Position numbers and translations under genes: made by a program. From Deltaproteobacteria bacterium (GTDB lineage Bacteria > Desulfobacterota_C > Deferrisomatia > Deferrisomatales > JACRMM01): a stretch of 34,717 nt of DNA. Location: assembly GCA_016218905.1 (NCBI GenBank), contig JACRCS010000014.1, positions 1-34,717 of the forward strand. Reading direction: 5' to 3'. The notes under the pieces were generated by a model. That model searched no databases. It worked only from the letters and a program-made list of their open reading frames with translations, and had not been told where the DNA came from. Of the stretch, positions 17,547 through 25,626 are shown one piece after another. Position 1 is the first letter of the stretch, and each line of letters starts with the position of its first letter.

Positions 17547-18101
17547 ATGGCAGTCCAGCTTTACGTGGGGAATCTACCCTACGAGGTAACGGAGAAGGAA
17601 GTCGCGGAGCTCTTCTCCACGGCCGGCTCGCCTATGCGCGTGCGCCTGCCGGTGGACCGGGAGACGGGGAGACCCCGAGGGTTCGCCTTCATCGAGTACA
17701 GCGACCCCGCGCAGGCACAAGAGGCGATCCGCCGCTTCGACAAGAACCTCTTCAAGGGGCGGCCTCTCGCGGTCAACGAGGCCCGTCCACGGGAGGAGGC
17801 GACGGGACGGACCGGCACACCCTCCCGCGGGAGCTATTCGGGCGAGTTCGCCCCGTCCGAGACGGAGGCGCGACCCGCGCCTGCTCGGCGCAATTTCGGC
17901 CCCGACGCGCTTCCTCGAAACAAGCGCAGGCAGGAAAGTCGGGACTCGAAGAGGGAGGGGCGGCCCAGCCCACAGCCCCGCCACGCGGGCCGGGGGTACG
18001 GCTCGACCGAACCGGACGATGAAGACGCTCTGCTGGACGTCGGCCTGGATGACTTCGCCTCCTGGGCTCGAGACGACGCGACTGACATGGAGAAGGAGTA
18101 G
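17547..18101 (+). CDS. RRM-domain RNA-binding protein with a low-complexity tail
   Basis: A 184-residue protein. Residues 1-80 are one RNA-recognition motif: RNP2 is LYVGNL (5-10) and RNP1 is RGFAFIEY, with the beta-alpha-beta spacing complete. The remaining 100 residues are Arg/Pro/Ser-rich and then acidic (DDEDALLDVGLDDF, DMEKE), probably disordered. Bacterial RRM proteins of this type (cyanobacterial Rbp, deltaproteobacterial relatives) bind single-stranded RNA and are often cold-induced. The ATG at 17547 follows GAGGAGAGGA, and longer in-frame extension would cross the leader. The tail is longer than the short Gly-rich tail of classic Rbp proteins. A small basic protein gene follows 61 bases later. 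Confidence 0.9.
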   Translation: MAVQLYVGNLPYEVTEKEVAELFSTAGSPMRVRLPVDRETGRPRGFAFIEYSDPAQAQEAIRRFDKNLFKGRPLAVNEARPREEATGRTGTPSRGSYSGEFAPSETEARPAPARRNFGPDALPRNKRRQESRDSKREGRPSPQPRHAGRGYGSTEPDDEDALLDVGLDDFASWARDDATDMEKE

Positions 18102-18162
18102 GCGGCTACCGTAGGGTCGACTACATCTGAATTAGGACGATCACCAGTAATGCGAGGCAACC

Positions 18163-18378
18163 ATGGGAAAGAACGCAAGACCCAAGATGCTGAAGAGACA
18201 GAGGGAAAAGCTGCTGCAGGAGCGGCGGCAGCAGAAGGACGCCCGCAGACTCGAGGCGAAGGAGCGGAAGTCCAGTATGCCGAGGAAGACCGGAGACGAG
18301 GACCCGGACATCGCCGGAATCATCCCGGGCCCGCAGCGGCTTCCCCACCAGTTCGACTCCACCCCTGAGGAGCAGTAG
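18163..18378 (+). CDS. Small highly charged protein downstream of the RRM gene
   Basis: A 71-residue protein starting MGKNARPKMLKRQREKLLQE after a GAGG site. Residues 1-40 are an almost continuous Lys/Arg/Glu/Gln helix; the rest is acidic and proline-rich (EDPDIAGIIPGPQRLPHQF). The shape, a charged helix then a DPDxAGIxPGPQ tail, looks like a family of small proteins commonly placed next to RRM genes, so I think it is real. An RNA- or ribosome-linked role is a guess from charge and position. Confidence 0.68.
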   Translation: MGKNARPKMLKRQREKLLQERRQQKDARRLEAKERKSSMPRKTGDEDPDIAGIIPGPQRLPHQFDSTPEEQ

Positions 18379-18389
18379 GTTCGACATAC

Positions 18390-18554
18390 ATGAGTGAACG
18401 AGCGCAACCAGCGAACGGCGTCCTGAACGTCAAGTCCCCCCGTCTTACCCGCCCTCCTGAGGCAAGTGATCACCTCAAGATTGAGCGAAAGCTCCAGGCC
18501 GATCTCGCGGCGTGGCTGAAGGAGCGGCGCGGGTCCCGACAAAGCCCTAGGTAG
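18390..18554 (+). CDS. Possible 54-residue protein
   Basis: A short frame 11 bases after the previous stop, beginning MSERAQPANGVLNVKSPRLT and ending in a charged helix (IERKLQADLAAWLKERRGSR). There is no strong ribosome site. The stop codon TAG falls in the flank of the MITE-like element beginning at 18555, so the C-terminus may have been altered by that insertion. Weakly supported. Confidence 0.35.
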   Translation: MSERAQPANGVLNVKSPRLTRPPEASDHLKIERKLQADLAAWLKERRGSRQSPR

Positions 18555-18707
18555 TGTCCATCCGGAAAGTGCCTTTCCGGATGGAGTCATCGGTCTTCAG
18601 TTTTCGGGCGTCGGTCAAGAACCACAGGCTGAGCGGGGGTTTAAGCCGAAGGCCACTCCCTCACTGCTGCGCGGGCCCGGACGGAGATGAGCTTTTCCGG
18701 ACGGGCA
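18555..18707. mobile_element. MITE-like element with imperfect terminal inverted repeats
   Basis: The left end TGTCCATCCGGAAAG (from 18555) and the right end read in reverse (TGCCCGTCCGGAAAAG, ending at 18707) match at all but two or three positions. Identity continues outward through GTAG on both sides. The flanks CTAGGTAG (18547-18554) and CTACGTAG (18708-18715) are seven of eight identical, consistent with a target duplication. The left end also forms a perfect 13-bp hairpin with a 3-base loop (18557-18569 with 18573-18585). No transposase is encoded, so movement would need a helper. Identification rests only on internal symmetry. Confidence 0.5.
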
Positions 18708-18715
18708 CTACGTAG

Positions 18716-19181
18716 GGCGCCCGACTCCATAGGTGGGAGCAGTGAACACGGGTGGGCGAGCGCCCAATCAAGTCCCTGCCTCGTCATTTCCTGTCCACGC
18801 GTAAGGAAGAGTGCCGCAACTTCGACCCGTTAGGGGAGGGGTGCCCCTCTCTCTTGTCCACCGGCCTTCCTGGCCGCTACCTCGCCGAGGACGCCGTAGA
18901 CCTCCCTCAGGTCGAGCGGCTTTTGAGAAAAATCCCCCGCACGGGGGATATTCGAACGCCCTCCGCACGCTACTCTTACGGCCGTACGGGTCGGTTCCGA
19001 GCCTCCTGCTGCGCAAAGGGAAACACGAGCGCTTCCTGAGCACTCGCGAGCTCTGTTGAGGCCCCGGAAGAGGATCGGCACGCCGCTAGAACGGCGATCG
19101 CGCGGCGGTCTAGGCCCTCCAAGGCAGGCCCGGAACCCTGTGGCTGAGAGCTTCGGAACCCCGCCAAGAGGAGGTTGAGAC
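18716..19181. other. Intergenic stretch, no clear gene
   Basis: About 470 bases lie before the glycosidase-like gene. Overlapping short frames on both strands have no recognisable motif or start signal. The region contains a strong hairpin at 18932-18949 (listed separately) and a smaller one near 18835-18850 (GAGGGG/CCCCTC). The ribosome site AGAGGAGG for the next gene is at its right end. Confidence 0.45.
18932..18949 (-). terminator. Hairpin with T-tract on the minus strand
   Basis: ATCCCCCG-CA-CGGGGGAT is a perfect 8-bp stem. On the minus strand it is followed by TTTTTC, giving an intrinsic-terminator shape, though no obvious minus-strand gene ends here. Nearly the same 18-mer recurs at 32493-32510. 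Confidence 0.45.
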
Positions 19182-21665
19182 GTGGAACGCGAGATCGGTC
19201 TCTTCTACGAAGTGATGTGGCGGATCTGGGGACGGGGCTCGCGGCAGCCCTTGCCGTGGTGGGTGCAGCAGACCATCCGTCACACTCCGGCCCAACTCGA
19301 CCAAGGCCTCTTCGCTACCCGCCACCACGCGTTCGCCTCCAACGCGTTCTACCGCTACTGGTACATGATCGGGGTGAAAGACCACAAGCAGGAGTGCCTG
19401 ATCGGCCAGGCGGGCGAAGTCGAACCGGTCTACGACGCCTACTGCCTCAGCTTCTTCCTCTTCGATCCTGCGACCCGGACATTCGGTTTTCCGCAATTCC
19501 CGGCCACGGGTGCCGCCAACGCCGTCGAACACCGGCTCGAATCCGGGTACCTGCCGATGCTCACGACCACCTACCGGCACGGGGCGTACACGGTCGAACA
19601 GACGATGCTCGCGACGACGACCGGCGTCGATCAGAAGGCCGTCGCGCTCCTCCGGTATCGCGTGCGAGGCCCCGCCGGCGGCGCGCCGGTATGGTTCTGC
19701 CTGTCCGCCTCACCCGCGGGACCTACTGGTTTTCAGCGGGTGGACACGTTTCGAATGCAGCCGCGCAACCGCTGGCTTCCGTACCTCCGCTACGTGCCCA
19801 ACGAAAGCCGGCTGGACGTCTGGGGAGGTCAGGGTCCTTCTTTCGACTCCCCTCCTCAGCGCTTCGGCATGTACGGCAACGGCAGCACCAACGACCCCGA
19901 CTTCTACCTCGACGTCAACGCCTACGAAGAGATGAGGGCCCGAGCCTCCCTCAACGGGTGGGAAGTCGCCACCGATCACGTCGGGGGACTTTGCCACGGC
20001 GTGCTGGCCTGGGACGTAGGCGCGAACGGGTTGACACTCGACGTGCGGCTGCCGATCGACGACTTCGCGGGACCCGCGGGGCTCGCGGCGCTGCGCGCGG
20101 AGCGTGCGGCCAACCTGGAAACGAACAATCGAAATTACTGGCAGCAGAAGCTCGACGGCTCGGGCACCCAGCTCCAGTTGCCGTCTGAAGTCGCTCATCT
20201 GACCGATCAGTACCGCGTCTGCCGCTCGACCCTGCTGATGCTCTCCGACGACGGGCAGATCCATCCCGGGCCGACGATCTACGACGAGTTCTGGCTGCGA
20301 GACTCCTCCGTCGAAGGTATCGCGTGCGCGCTGGCCGGAGACACGCACCTGGCACAGCGGCAGTTCGGCGACCACTACACGTCGGACTACATCTTCAATC
20401 AGAGAGACGGAACGATCGGGCCCTGCTCGCTCAGGGGATTCTTCGGCGGGCGTCACGAGAAGGAAGATCGCGAGTGGGATAGCAACGGCCAGGCGCTCTG
20501 GGCCTTCGGGCGCTTCGACCGCATCCTCGGCACTCAGGCCGGCTTCGGCGCACAGGTCTTCTCACCGTACGTCGTCATGGGCGCTCGCTGGCTGCGCGGC
20601 AACCGTAGCGCCTTCGGCCTGCTGCACAGCGGCTGGAGCGCGGAGCACGTCGGCGACAGAGACAAGCCGCATTATTGGGACGACTTCTGGGCCGTCGCCG
20701 GGCTCTGGGAGGCGGCCAGGCTCGGCGAGCGGCTGAGCGCCTACGACACCCTCGAACTCTGGTCGATCTGCCGCGAGGTGGCGAAGGCTACGGCTGACTC
20801 CATCGCGTGGGTGCTCGACCGACAGCGGGAACAGGGGCACTGGGAGACGTTCATTCCCACAGGGCCCGCCAACATCGGCGGACTCGACTCGACGATGGTC
20901 GGGACCCTCGCCTATTTCCATCCCTGCAGGCTGCACATCGGAAAGAAGCTTGGAGAACGGGTCGACTACGCCGCTCGTTGCACCCTCGACACGCTCTGGT
21001 CGCACTTCGTCACCGGCGGGCTCCGGCACCAATCGTGGCAGTGCTTCGGGCCGTACCTGACCCTTCAGCTCGCGCACGCCTTTCTCTACGTCGGCGACAT
21101 CCAACGGATGGACCAGTGCCTGGGCTGGTGCATCCATGCAGGTTCGGCCTCCGTCCATCCTCAGGCCGGTTCCTCCTTCGCCTGGCGGGCGGCGCTCGGA
21201 GCGTGGAACGAGCAGCACTGCTATCCGATCGCGAGCGACTTCGCGGAGACGCCCGCCCACTGGTGGTACATGGGCGACATCCCGCACGGTTGGGCAGCCG
21301 CCGAACTGATGCTGCTCCTGCGCGAGATCCTGTTCTTCGAAGCAGATGAAGACGGCGACGCCCACATCTTCCTTGCGCCCGGCGTGATGCCGCACTGGGT
21401 CGGCCACGGCGAGACGATCGGGATAAGCGACGCTCCGACCGTCTTCGGCGCTCCGTTCGGGTACACCCTCACGCACGACCGGAACGCCCGCACGGTCGAG
21501 ATCGGGATCACGCAAGAGGCTCCGGGGCATGTCCGCTACATCTACCCCTGCCGGTTCGGCCACGTCGTTTCCGCCCAGGCGAACGGACGGAGTATCCCAT
21601 TCTCGCTCGATCACGTGCTGGCACCTCGGGGAACGAGCCGGATCACGGTGACGTACGCACCGTAA
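19182..21665 (+). CDS. Large six-hairpin glycosidase-like protein
   Basis: An 827-residue protein starting at GTG 19182, eight bases after a strong AGAGGAGG. No signal peptide is visible, so it should be cytoplasmic. The N-terminal 300 residues are beta-rich (sandwich-like), then an alpha/alpha barrel seems to run from about 340 to 720: YDEFWLRDSSVEGIACALAG, REWDSNGQALWAFGRF, HYWDDFWAVAGLWEAARLG and PAHWWYMGDIPHGWAAAELM repeat at helical-hairpin spacing with many Trp. A C-terminal beta domain follows. This architecture matches glucoamylase/debranching and GH63/GH94-type clans; Asp and Glu in the DEFWLRDSS and HYWDDFW blocks are candidate catalytic acids. The exact family and substrate are not resolved. 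The next gene follows after 64 bases. Confidence 0.75.
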   Translation: MEREIGLFYEVMWRIWGRGSRQPLPWWVQQTIRHTPAQLDQGLFATRHHAFASNAFYRYWYMIGVKDHKQECLIGQAGEVEPVYDAYCLSFFLFDPATRTFGFPQFPATGAANAVEHRLESGYLPMLTTTYRHGAYTVEQTMLATTTGVDQKAVALLRYRVRGPAGGAPVWFCLSASPAGPTGFQRVDTFRMQPRNRWLPYLRYVPNESRLDVWGGQGPSFDSPPQRFGMYGNGSTNDPDFYLDVNAYEEMRARASLNGWEVATDHVGGLCHGVLAWDVGANGLTLDVRLPIDDFAGPAGLAALRAERAANLETNNRNYWQQKLDGSGTQLQLPSEVAHLTDQYRVCRSTLLMLSDDGQIHPGPTIYDEFWLRDSSVEGIACALAGDTHLAQRQFGDHYTSDYIFNQRDGTIGPCSLRGFFGGRHEKEDREWDSNGQALWAFGRFDRILGTQAGFGAQVFSPYVVMGARWLRGNRSAFGLLHSGWSAEHVGDRDKPHYWDDFWAVAGLWEAARLGERLSAYDTLELWSICREVAKATADSIAWVLDRQREQGHWETFIPTGPANIGGLDSTMVGTLAYFHPCRLHIGKKLGERVDYAARCTLDTLWSHFVTGGLRHQSWQCFGPYLTLQLAHAFLYVGDIQRMDQCLGWCIHAGSASVHPQAGSSFAWRAALGAWNEQHCYPIASDFAETPAHWWYMGDIPHGWAAAELMLLLREILFFEADEDGDAHIFLAPGVMPHWVGHGETIGISDAPTVFGAPFGYTLTHDRNARTVEIGITQEAPGHVRYIYPCRFGHVVSAQANGRSIPFSLDHVLAPRGTSRITVTYAP

Positions 21666-21729
21666 CCGTCACGCCTTCCAGGCGGAGGACGTGCATCCCC
21701 GCCTCCGCCCCCTACCCAGGAGGAACCTC

Positions 21730-22215
21730 ATGGAAACGTCTTCCGGCCCGTCGAGCCAGTACCCGGTGTGGGCTCTTTGGCAGTTCTGGGGAGAGATGCT
21801 GAAGGCCTGCGCGAGCGCCGTCGCACCCCGGGAGCTCAATCAACCGATCCTCCCGGGTTGGGCGATAGGCAACGTGATCACGGTGACCGGACGCAATTCC
21901 ACCGCCCCCGAAACGGAAAGGGACGTGGTCGCCCAGCACAGCTACGGCCGCCAATTGGGGCGAATCGGCGACGCTCTCGCCGTCTTGATCGAGGAAAGGC
22001 CAAGCTCGGCGCCGGTCGGCAAGGAGCTTCTCGAATTCCGCAAGATGCACGACGAGATCCGAGAGGTCAAAAAGGAAACAGCCGTCCGTCGCCTCGAGCG
22101 CATCGTCTCCGATCTCGACCGGCTCCGGGCGGAGAGCCCTGAAGAGCATCGACGTTTGGTGTCCGATTTGTGGAATGAGCTGAAGAAGGCCTCAGGGCAG
22201 CTCCCCGGCTCGTAA
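21730..22215 (+). CDS. Conserved-looking protein of unknown function
   Basis: A 161-residue protein starting at an ATG after AGGAGGAAC. The first half contains YPVWALWQFWGEMLKACASA and LNQPILPGWAIGNVITVTGRN; the middle has DVVAQHSYGRQLGRIGDALAVLIEE; the C-terminal 60 residues are a charged helix suited to a coiled coil (EFRKMHDEIREVKKETAVRR). The combination of an amphipathic front and coiled-coil tail resembles phasin or PHA-synthase-subunit-like proteins in general character, but I cannot name a family. Being 64 bases behind the glycosidase-like gene, it is probably co-transcribed with it. Confidence 0.7.
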   Translation: METSSGPSSQYPVWALWQFWGEMLKACASAVAPRELNQPILPGWAIGNVITVTGRNSTAPETERDVVAQHSYGRQLGRIGDALAVLIEERPSSAPVGKELLEFRKMHDEIREVKKETAVRRLERIVSDLDRLRAESPEEHRRLVSDLWNELKKASGQLPGS

Positions 22216-22388
22216 AAGCCGCCCCCGAGCGCGAACCCCCAAGCAGTTTCGCGAGCAGCCGAGGAAAGGATTGACTCAGGCAGGCACAGGTCTTCGGAAC
22301 CCCTGCTCTCGTCCAATGGCGCGCCGAGCAGAGCAAATCTGGGCACCGGGAGGAGCACCTTCCCAGACCCGAGTGAGAACGGTATGCG

Positions 22389-22823
22389 TCAGGAGACGAC
22401 GGTGATGTGCTCTGGTCCGGCCGCGGTGACGGCCGCCAGAGGGATACGACCGTCGAAGGTGGCGAACCGGCTCCCATGCTGCGCGGCGAGCGCAAGCAGG
22501 TAGAGATCCGTGAGTTGCCGCGGCCCTTCCACCCGCGAACGATCGAAGACGGCTTCGTCGAGCAGACTGATGTCGTCGGGCCAGAACTGATGGTGCCGGG
22601 TCTGGGTGGCCTTGCCGAGCCGCTCCATGACCTGGCTCACCGGCAGAGGGTTCGGGTAGCCCGGTTGGCTCATGATCCGTATGCAACCATTCTGGGTGAG
22701 AGGGCATGAGGCCCAGCCGTGCCTCACCTCACGTTCGAGCCACGCCCGTGCTGCTCGGTGGCGAGTGTGGTCCCGGTCTAGGAGCGCAATGAGCACGTTT
22801 ACGTCCAGGAGCGCGGGCGTCAA
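22389..22823 (-). CDS. vapC: PIN-domain toxin, VapC-like
   Basis: A 144-residue PIN-domain ribonuclease. Acidic residues expected at the metal site are Asp7 (LLDVNVLIALLD), Asp106 (QLTDLYLLALA) and Asp124 (FATFDGRI). At the place where many PIN toxins have Glu, the block CPLTQNGCIRIMSQPGYPN has Gln44; some members of this subfamily may share it, so loss of activity should not be assumed. The ATG overlaps the antitoxin stop by four bases (ATGA), the usual vapBC coupling. The toxin would cut RNA (often tRNA) when the antitoxin is degraded. Confidence 0.88.
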   Translation of the reverse strand: MTPALLDVNVLIALLDRDHTRHRAARAWLEREVRHGWASCPLTQNGCIRIMSQPGYPNPLPVSQVMERLGKATQTRHHQFWPDDISLLDEAVFDRSRVEGPRQLTDLYLLALAAQHGSRFATFDGRIPLAAVTAAGPEHITVVS

Positions 22824-23077
22824 ACGTCTTGCTCTTCGCGCAGACGGTTCACCAGTTCTTCGCTAACGCACCCGCCCCGGTGGGGGAAGGGCGCAAAGCC
22901 GAAAAACTCCGCCACGTCGTCCGAGGCACCGCCGACCGAGGCTTCGGAAGGCTCGCAGGAGCCTTCTCTTGCGGACCGGCGCGTCAGGCAGTCCACGAAG
23001 TCGAGCACCTCGCCCAGGCGCGCCTCGTCCAGACGACGTAGTCTATCCAGGATCGTCCTTTCCAGAGCGGCATTCAT
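22820..23077 (-). CDS. vapB: VapB-like antitoxin
   Basis: An 85-residue protein just upstream of the PIN toxin, starting at an ATG after AGGGAGG. The N-terminal part (LRRLDEARLGEVLDFVDCLTRR) resembles DUF2281-type antitoxins and the end (VSEELVNRLREEQDV) has the VapB/Phd-like C-terminal toxin-binding helix. No clear ribbon-helix-helix is visible, so how it binds DNA is uncertain. Its identity rests mainly on the four-base overlap with vapC and on size. Confidence 0.78.
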   Translation of the reverse strand: MNAALERTILDRLRRLDEARLGEVLDFVDCLTRRSAREGSCEPSEASVGGASDDVAEFFGFAPFPHRGGCVSEELVNRLREEQDV

Positions 23078-23212
23078 GGCATACCTCCCTACAGACATCA
23101 ACAGCCTAGCAGGTTCCGGGCGTTCCGCGCGAGGGCGTTCTCTGCCGTGCTGAGGTCGGCCCGGAAGAGCCCTTGCGCAGGTTAGAGTTTGGCCTGGTCG
23201 GCGCCACGTACC

Positions 23213-23254
23213 TTGCGGCTTGCCGTTGTGTCCTATAATTTGCTGCAACACAAC
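23213..23254 (+). promoter_or_regulatory. Promoter with a palindromic operator for the TPR gene
   Basis: A perfect TATAAT (23234-23239) lies 33 bases before the TPR ATG, with a weak TTGCGG at 23213-23218 (15-base spacer). An inverted repeat GTTGTGT (23225-23231) and ACACAAC (23248-23254), 16 bases apart, brackets the -10, and TTGCTGCAA (23240-23248) is a smaller palindrome inside. This is the layout expected of a repressor site. Confidence 0.55.
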
Positions 23255-23272
23255 TAGTTCGGGAGGTAGAAC

Positions 23273-24679
23273 ATGGCATACGTGCGCAGACGCGGCAATC
23301 AGCTCGTGCTCGCGCAGGGCGAGCGTGAACCGGGAACCGGGAAGGTTCAGCAGAGGATACTGTTCACCCTCTACTCTCGGCCGGAGGCCCTGGAGGCACT
23401 CGGCCAACCTGGCGAGGATGGGGCGGCTCGGTTCCGCAGCCTTCTCTCCCACCGATACCCGGAGGTGCGGTTCGACTGGGAGGCCATCGCCCGGGGCATC
23501 GAAAGCAATCTGCACGTCCTCCCCGAAGCGTACGAGTATCGGGGCGAACGGCTCCGGAAGCGCTTCCGACAGGATCTCTGCGGGTTCACGCGGGCCCTCG
23601 TGCTCGCCGACCCTCAGGACCTCGCGTCCGCTGCCGAGCTCATCCGGGAGCACCGGTTCGAGCTCGAGTACCTGGCGCACCTGATCGACTGGCGCCTGAA
23701 GATGCGCGACGCGGGGGCGAGCGAGTGGACCGCGGACAATCCGTACTTCTGGCGCCACACTCTCGGTTGGCGGGACGTACCGTCCGATACCGAGGAGTAC
23801 GCGGCAGACCTCTACGAGAAGGGGGACTACGACCGCGCGGAAGCGGTCTTTCGACTCCTCGTCGACTGCTTCGACGGTTACGCCGAAGGCTGGAACTACC
23901 TGGGCCTGATCGCGCTCGAGCGAGGCGCGCTCGAGGATGCTGCCGGCTGCTTCGAACGAACGATCGAACTCGGCCGAAGGCTCTTCCCCCGGCGGATCGC
24001 GCGGTCGAGCTACTGGAGCGACCACGAGACGCGGCCCTACATGCGGGGCCTTCGAAACCTCACACTCACTCTCAACCGTGCGGGCCGCTACGACGAGGCC
24101 CTCGCCCTAGCCGGCCGGCTCGACTCGGAGTGCGGAGACGACTGGGAGGCGGCGGCCCACCGGGCCGCTATCTTCCTCAATACCGGCCGCTGGAACGCAG
24201 CGGCCGAAGAGGTGCAGCGGCTCACTGAAGTCTGGCCTTCCGAGGGCTTCATCGCCGCTTTCGCCCTCTTCGAGGCGGGCCGCCGGCCCGAGGCCCTCGA
24301 GCGCTTCCTGCACGGAGCGTTGAACTACCCCAGGGCGGCGCGAATCCTCCTGGGACGGCGTTCGATCACGCCCCGAGGAGTGAACGAGGTCGAGGACCAC
24401 AATACCGGCGTCTCGCTACTGAACACCGTCCACGCGTACATCGGCCGCAAGGCCAGCGCTTCCCGCAAGTACTTCGGTCAGGTGCTCGACGATCCTCGGG
24501 TGGCTGCCCTGCTGGAGGAAGTCGAAACCGCAGTCCGGGAGGACGGCGACGGTCCGCGCGATCCGGTGCGTTTCCAGCGCCTCGCGCGAATGAAGTCGAG
24601 CGGGTTTGCCCAGGCCGAGGCCTGGAAGCTCGTCGACCTCGCGGGAGTCGCGCGCCCCGCGCCCGAGGAGACGCATTGA
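23273..24679 (+). CDS. TPR-repeat protein with a transposase-like N-terminal segment
   Basis: A 468-residue protein starting at an ATG after GGGAGGT. The middle (about residues 180-340) carries tetratricopeptide-type helical pairs: [60 protein letters not shown] and [19 protein letters not shown]. The first 35 residues ([19 protein letters not shown] then [12 protein letters not shown]) resemble the N-terminal domain of IS1634-like transposases and of a group of TPR proteins sharing this start. No enzyme motif is seen. It is preceded by a strong palindromic promoter. Likely a protein-interaction scaffold; partner unknown. Confidence 0.82.
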   Translation: MAYVRRRGNQLVLAQGEREPGTGKVQQRILFTLYSRPEALEALGQPGEDGAARFRSLLSHRYPEVRFDWEAIARGIESNLHVLPEAYEYRGERLRKRFRQDLCGFTRALVLADPQDLASAAELIREHRFELEYLAHLIDWRLKMRDAGASEWTADNPYFWRHTLGWRDVPSDTEEYAADLYEKGDYDRAEAVFRLLVDCFDGYAEGWNYLGLIALERGALEDAAGCFERTIELGRRLFPRRIARSSYWSDHETRPYMRGLRNLTLTLNRAGRYDEALALAGRLDSECGDDWEAAAHRAAIFLNTGRWNAAAEEVQRLTEVWPSEGFIAAFALFEAGRRPEALERFLHGALNYPRAARILLGRRSITPRGVNEVEDHNTGVSLLNTVHAYIGRKASASRKYFGQVLDDPRVAALLEEVETAVREDGDGPRDPVRFQRLARMKSSGFAQAEAWKLVDLAGVARPAPEETH

Positions 24680-24827
24680 CCGAGAAGCTTTGGCCGAGCG
24701 TTCGAAACCCGCTCCCGGGACGGGGAGGCCGCTCAGGTCCCAGGCGAGCGCCCTCCTCTCGAAGGGCTCGGCAGCGTCGCGGACGACGGCGATGGGGTCG
24801 AGATCGCTCCCTACGCCCCAGTCCCCG

Positions 24828-25139
24828 CTAGAGGTAGGAGCAGCAGTAGTCGGTGACGCTAGTCACCCGCAGCTTGAAGCTCGCGCTCCCCGCGACCCGG
24901 AACTCGTCGCCCCCGCGCACCCGCTTCCACTGGGACTCTCCAGGCAGCAGAACCTCCAGGTCTCCCGACTGGATCTCCATAAGCTCGGGGGCGGCGGTGG
25001 AGAACTCGTAGTCTCCCGGGAGCATGATTCCCAGGGTCTTCTTCGAGCCGTCGGGAAAGAGGACGGTGCGGCTCGTCACCTTCCCGTCGAAGTAGACGTT
25101 CGCCTCCCGGACGACGGTCACCTGCTGGAATTCGCTCAT
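24828..25139 (-). CDS. ppnP: Pyrimidine/purine nucleoside phosphorylase PpnP (DUF1255)
   Basis: A 103-residue small cupin (Escherichia coli PpnP is 94). The start at 25139 follows AAAGGAG. Motifs [40 protein letters not shown] and [19 protein letters not shown] follow the family closely. PpnP splits nucleosides with phosphate to free base and ribose 1-phosphate, with broad specificity, in nucleotide salvage. The gene stands alone on the minus strand. Confidence 0.92.
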   Translation of the reverse strand: MSEFQQVTVVREANVYFDGKVTSRTVLFPDGSKKTLGIMLPGDYEFSTAAPELMEIQSGDLEVLLPGESQWKRVRGGDEFRVAGSASFKLRVTSVTDYCCSYL

Positions 25140-25626
25140 GAGGACTCCTTTGCGGCGTGGGCGGAAGTGGCGGCGATTCTGCCGGCCGGGCGCGCAAGGG
25201 CGCAAGCGGAAAGCTGGGCGACGGGGCAGGGAGCGTCCGGTCCGAGCAGACCTCTGCCGGCCCCGATTCCCCCGCCTTCGGGCCGGGCGCTCACTCGACC
25301 GCGATCCTCTCCGGGAGGTCCCGGATTGGGGCGGTCAGTCGAAGATCTCGAGGAGCCTGTGAAGTGCTATACCAGCCCCGCCCTCAAACGCCACCTCCGC
25401 CCGTCCGGAGCTCCGTCTCTCGACCTGAATGCCGCCTGAAGCTGGACTCGGCGCACGAGCCAAGAACCTCCAAAGGAACCCTCGGGCCTCCCCTCTCGAC
25501 GAGCCTCCCCTTGTGCCGGGCACGTCGCGCGGAATACTGCATACGCGCCGGACGGTGAAACTTCGGGCACCGTGAGAGAACTCTCTTCCCGCTGGAGCGG
25601 CCGCATCGGCCATAGAGGAGTCTTCC
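25140..25626. other. Intergenic region between divergent genes
   Basis: About 490 bases separate ppnP (minus) from the DUF475 gene (plus). Frames here are without motifs. A weak TTGTGC (25511-25516) with ATACTG 17 bases downstream (25534-25539) could serve the DUF475 gene. No yybP-ykoY-type manganese riboswitch, which precedes some TerC-family genes, could be recognised. Confidence 0.4.
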
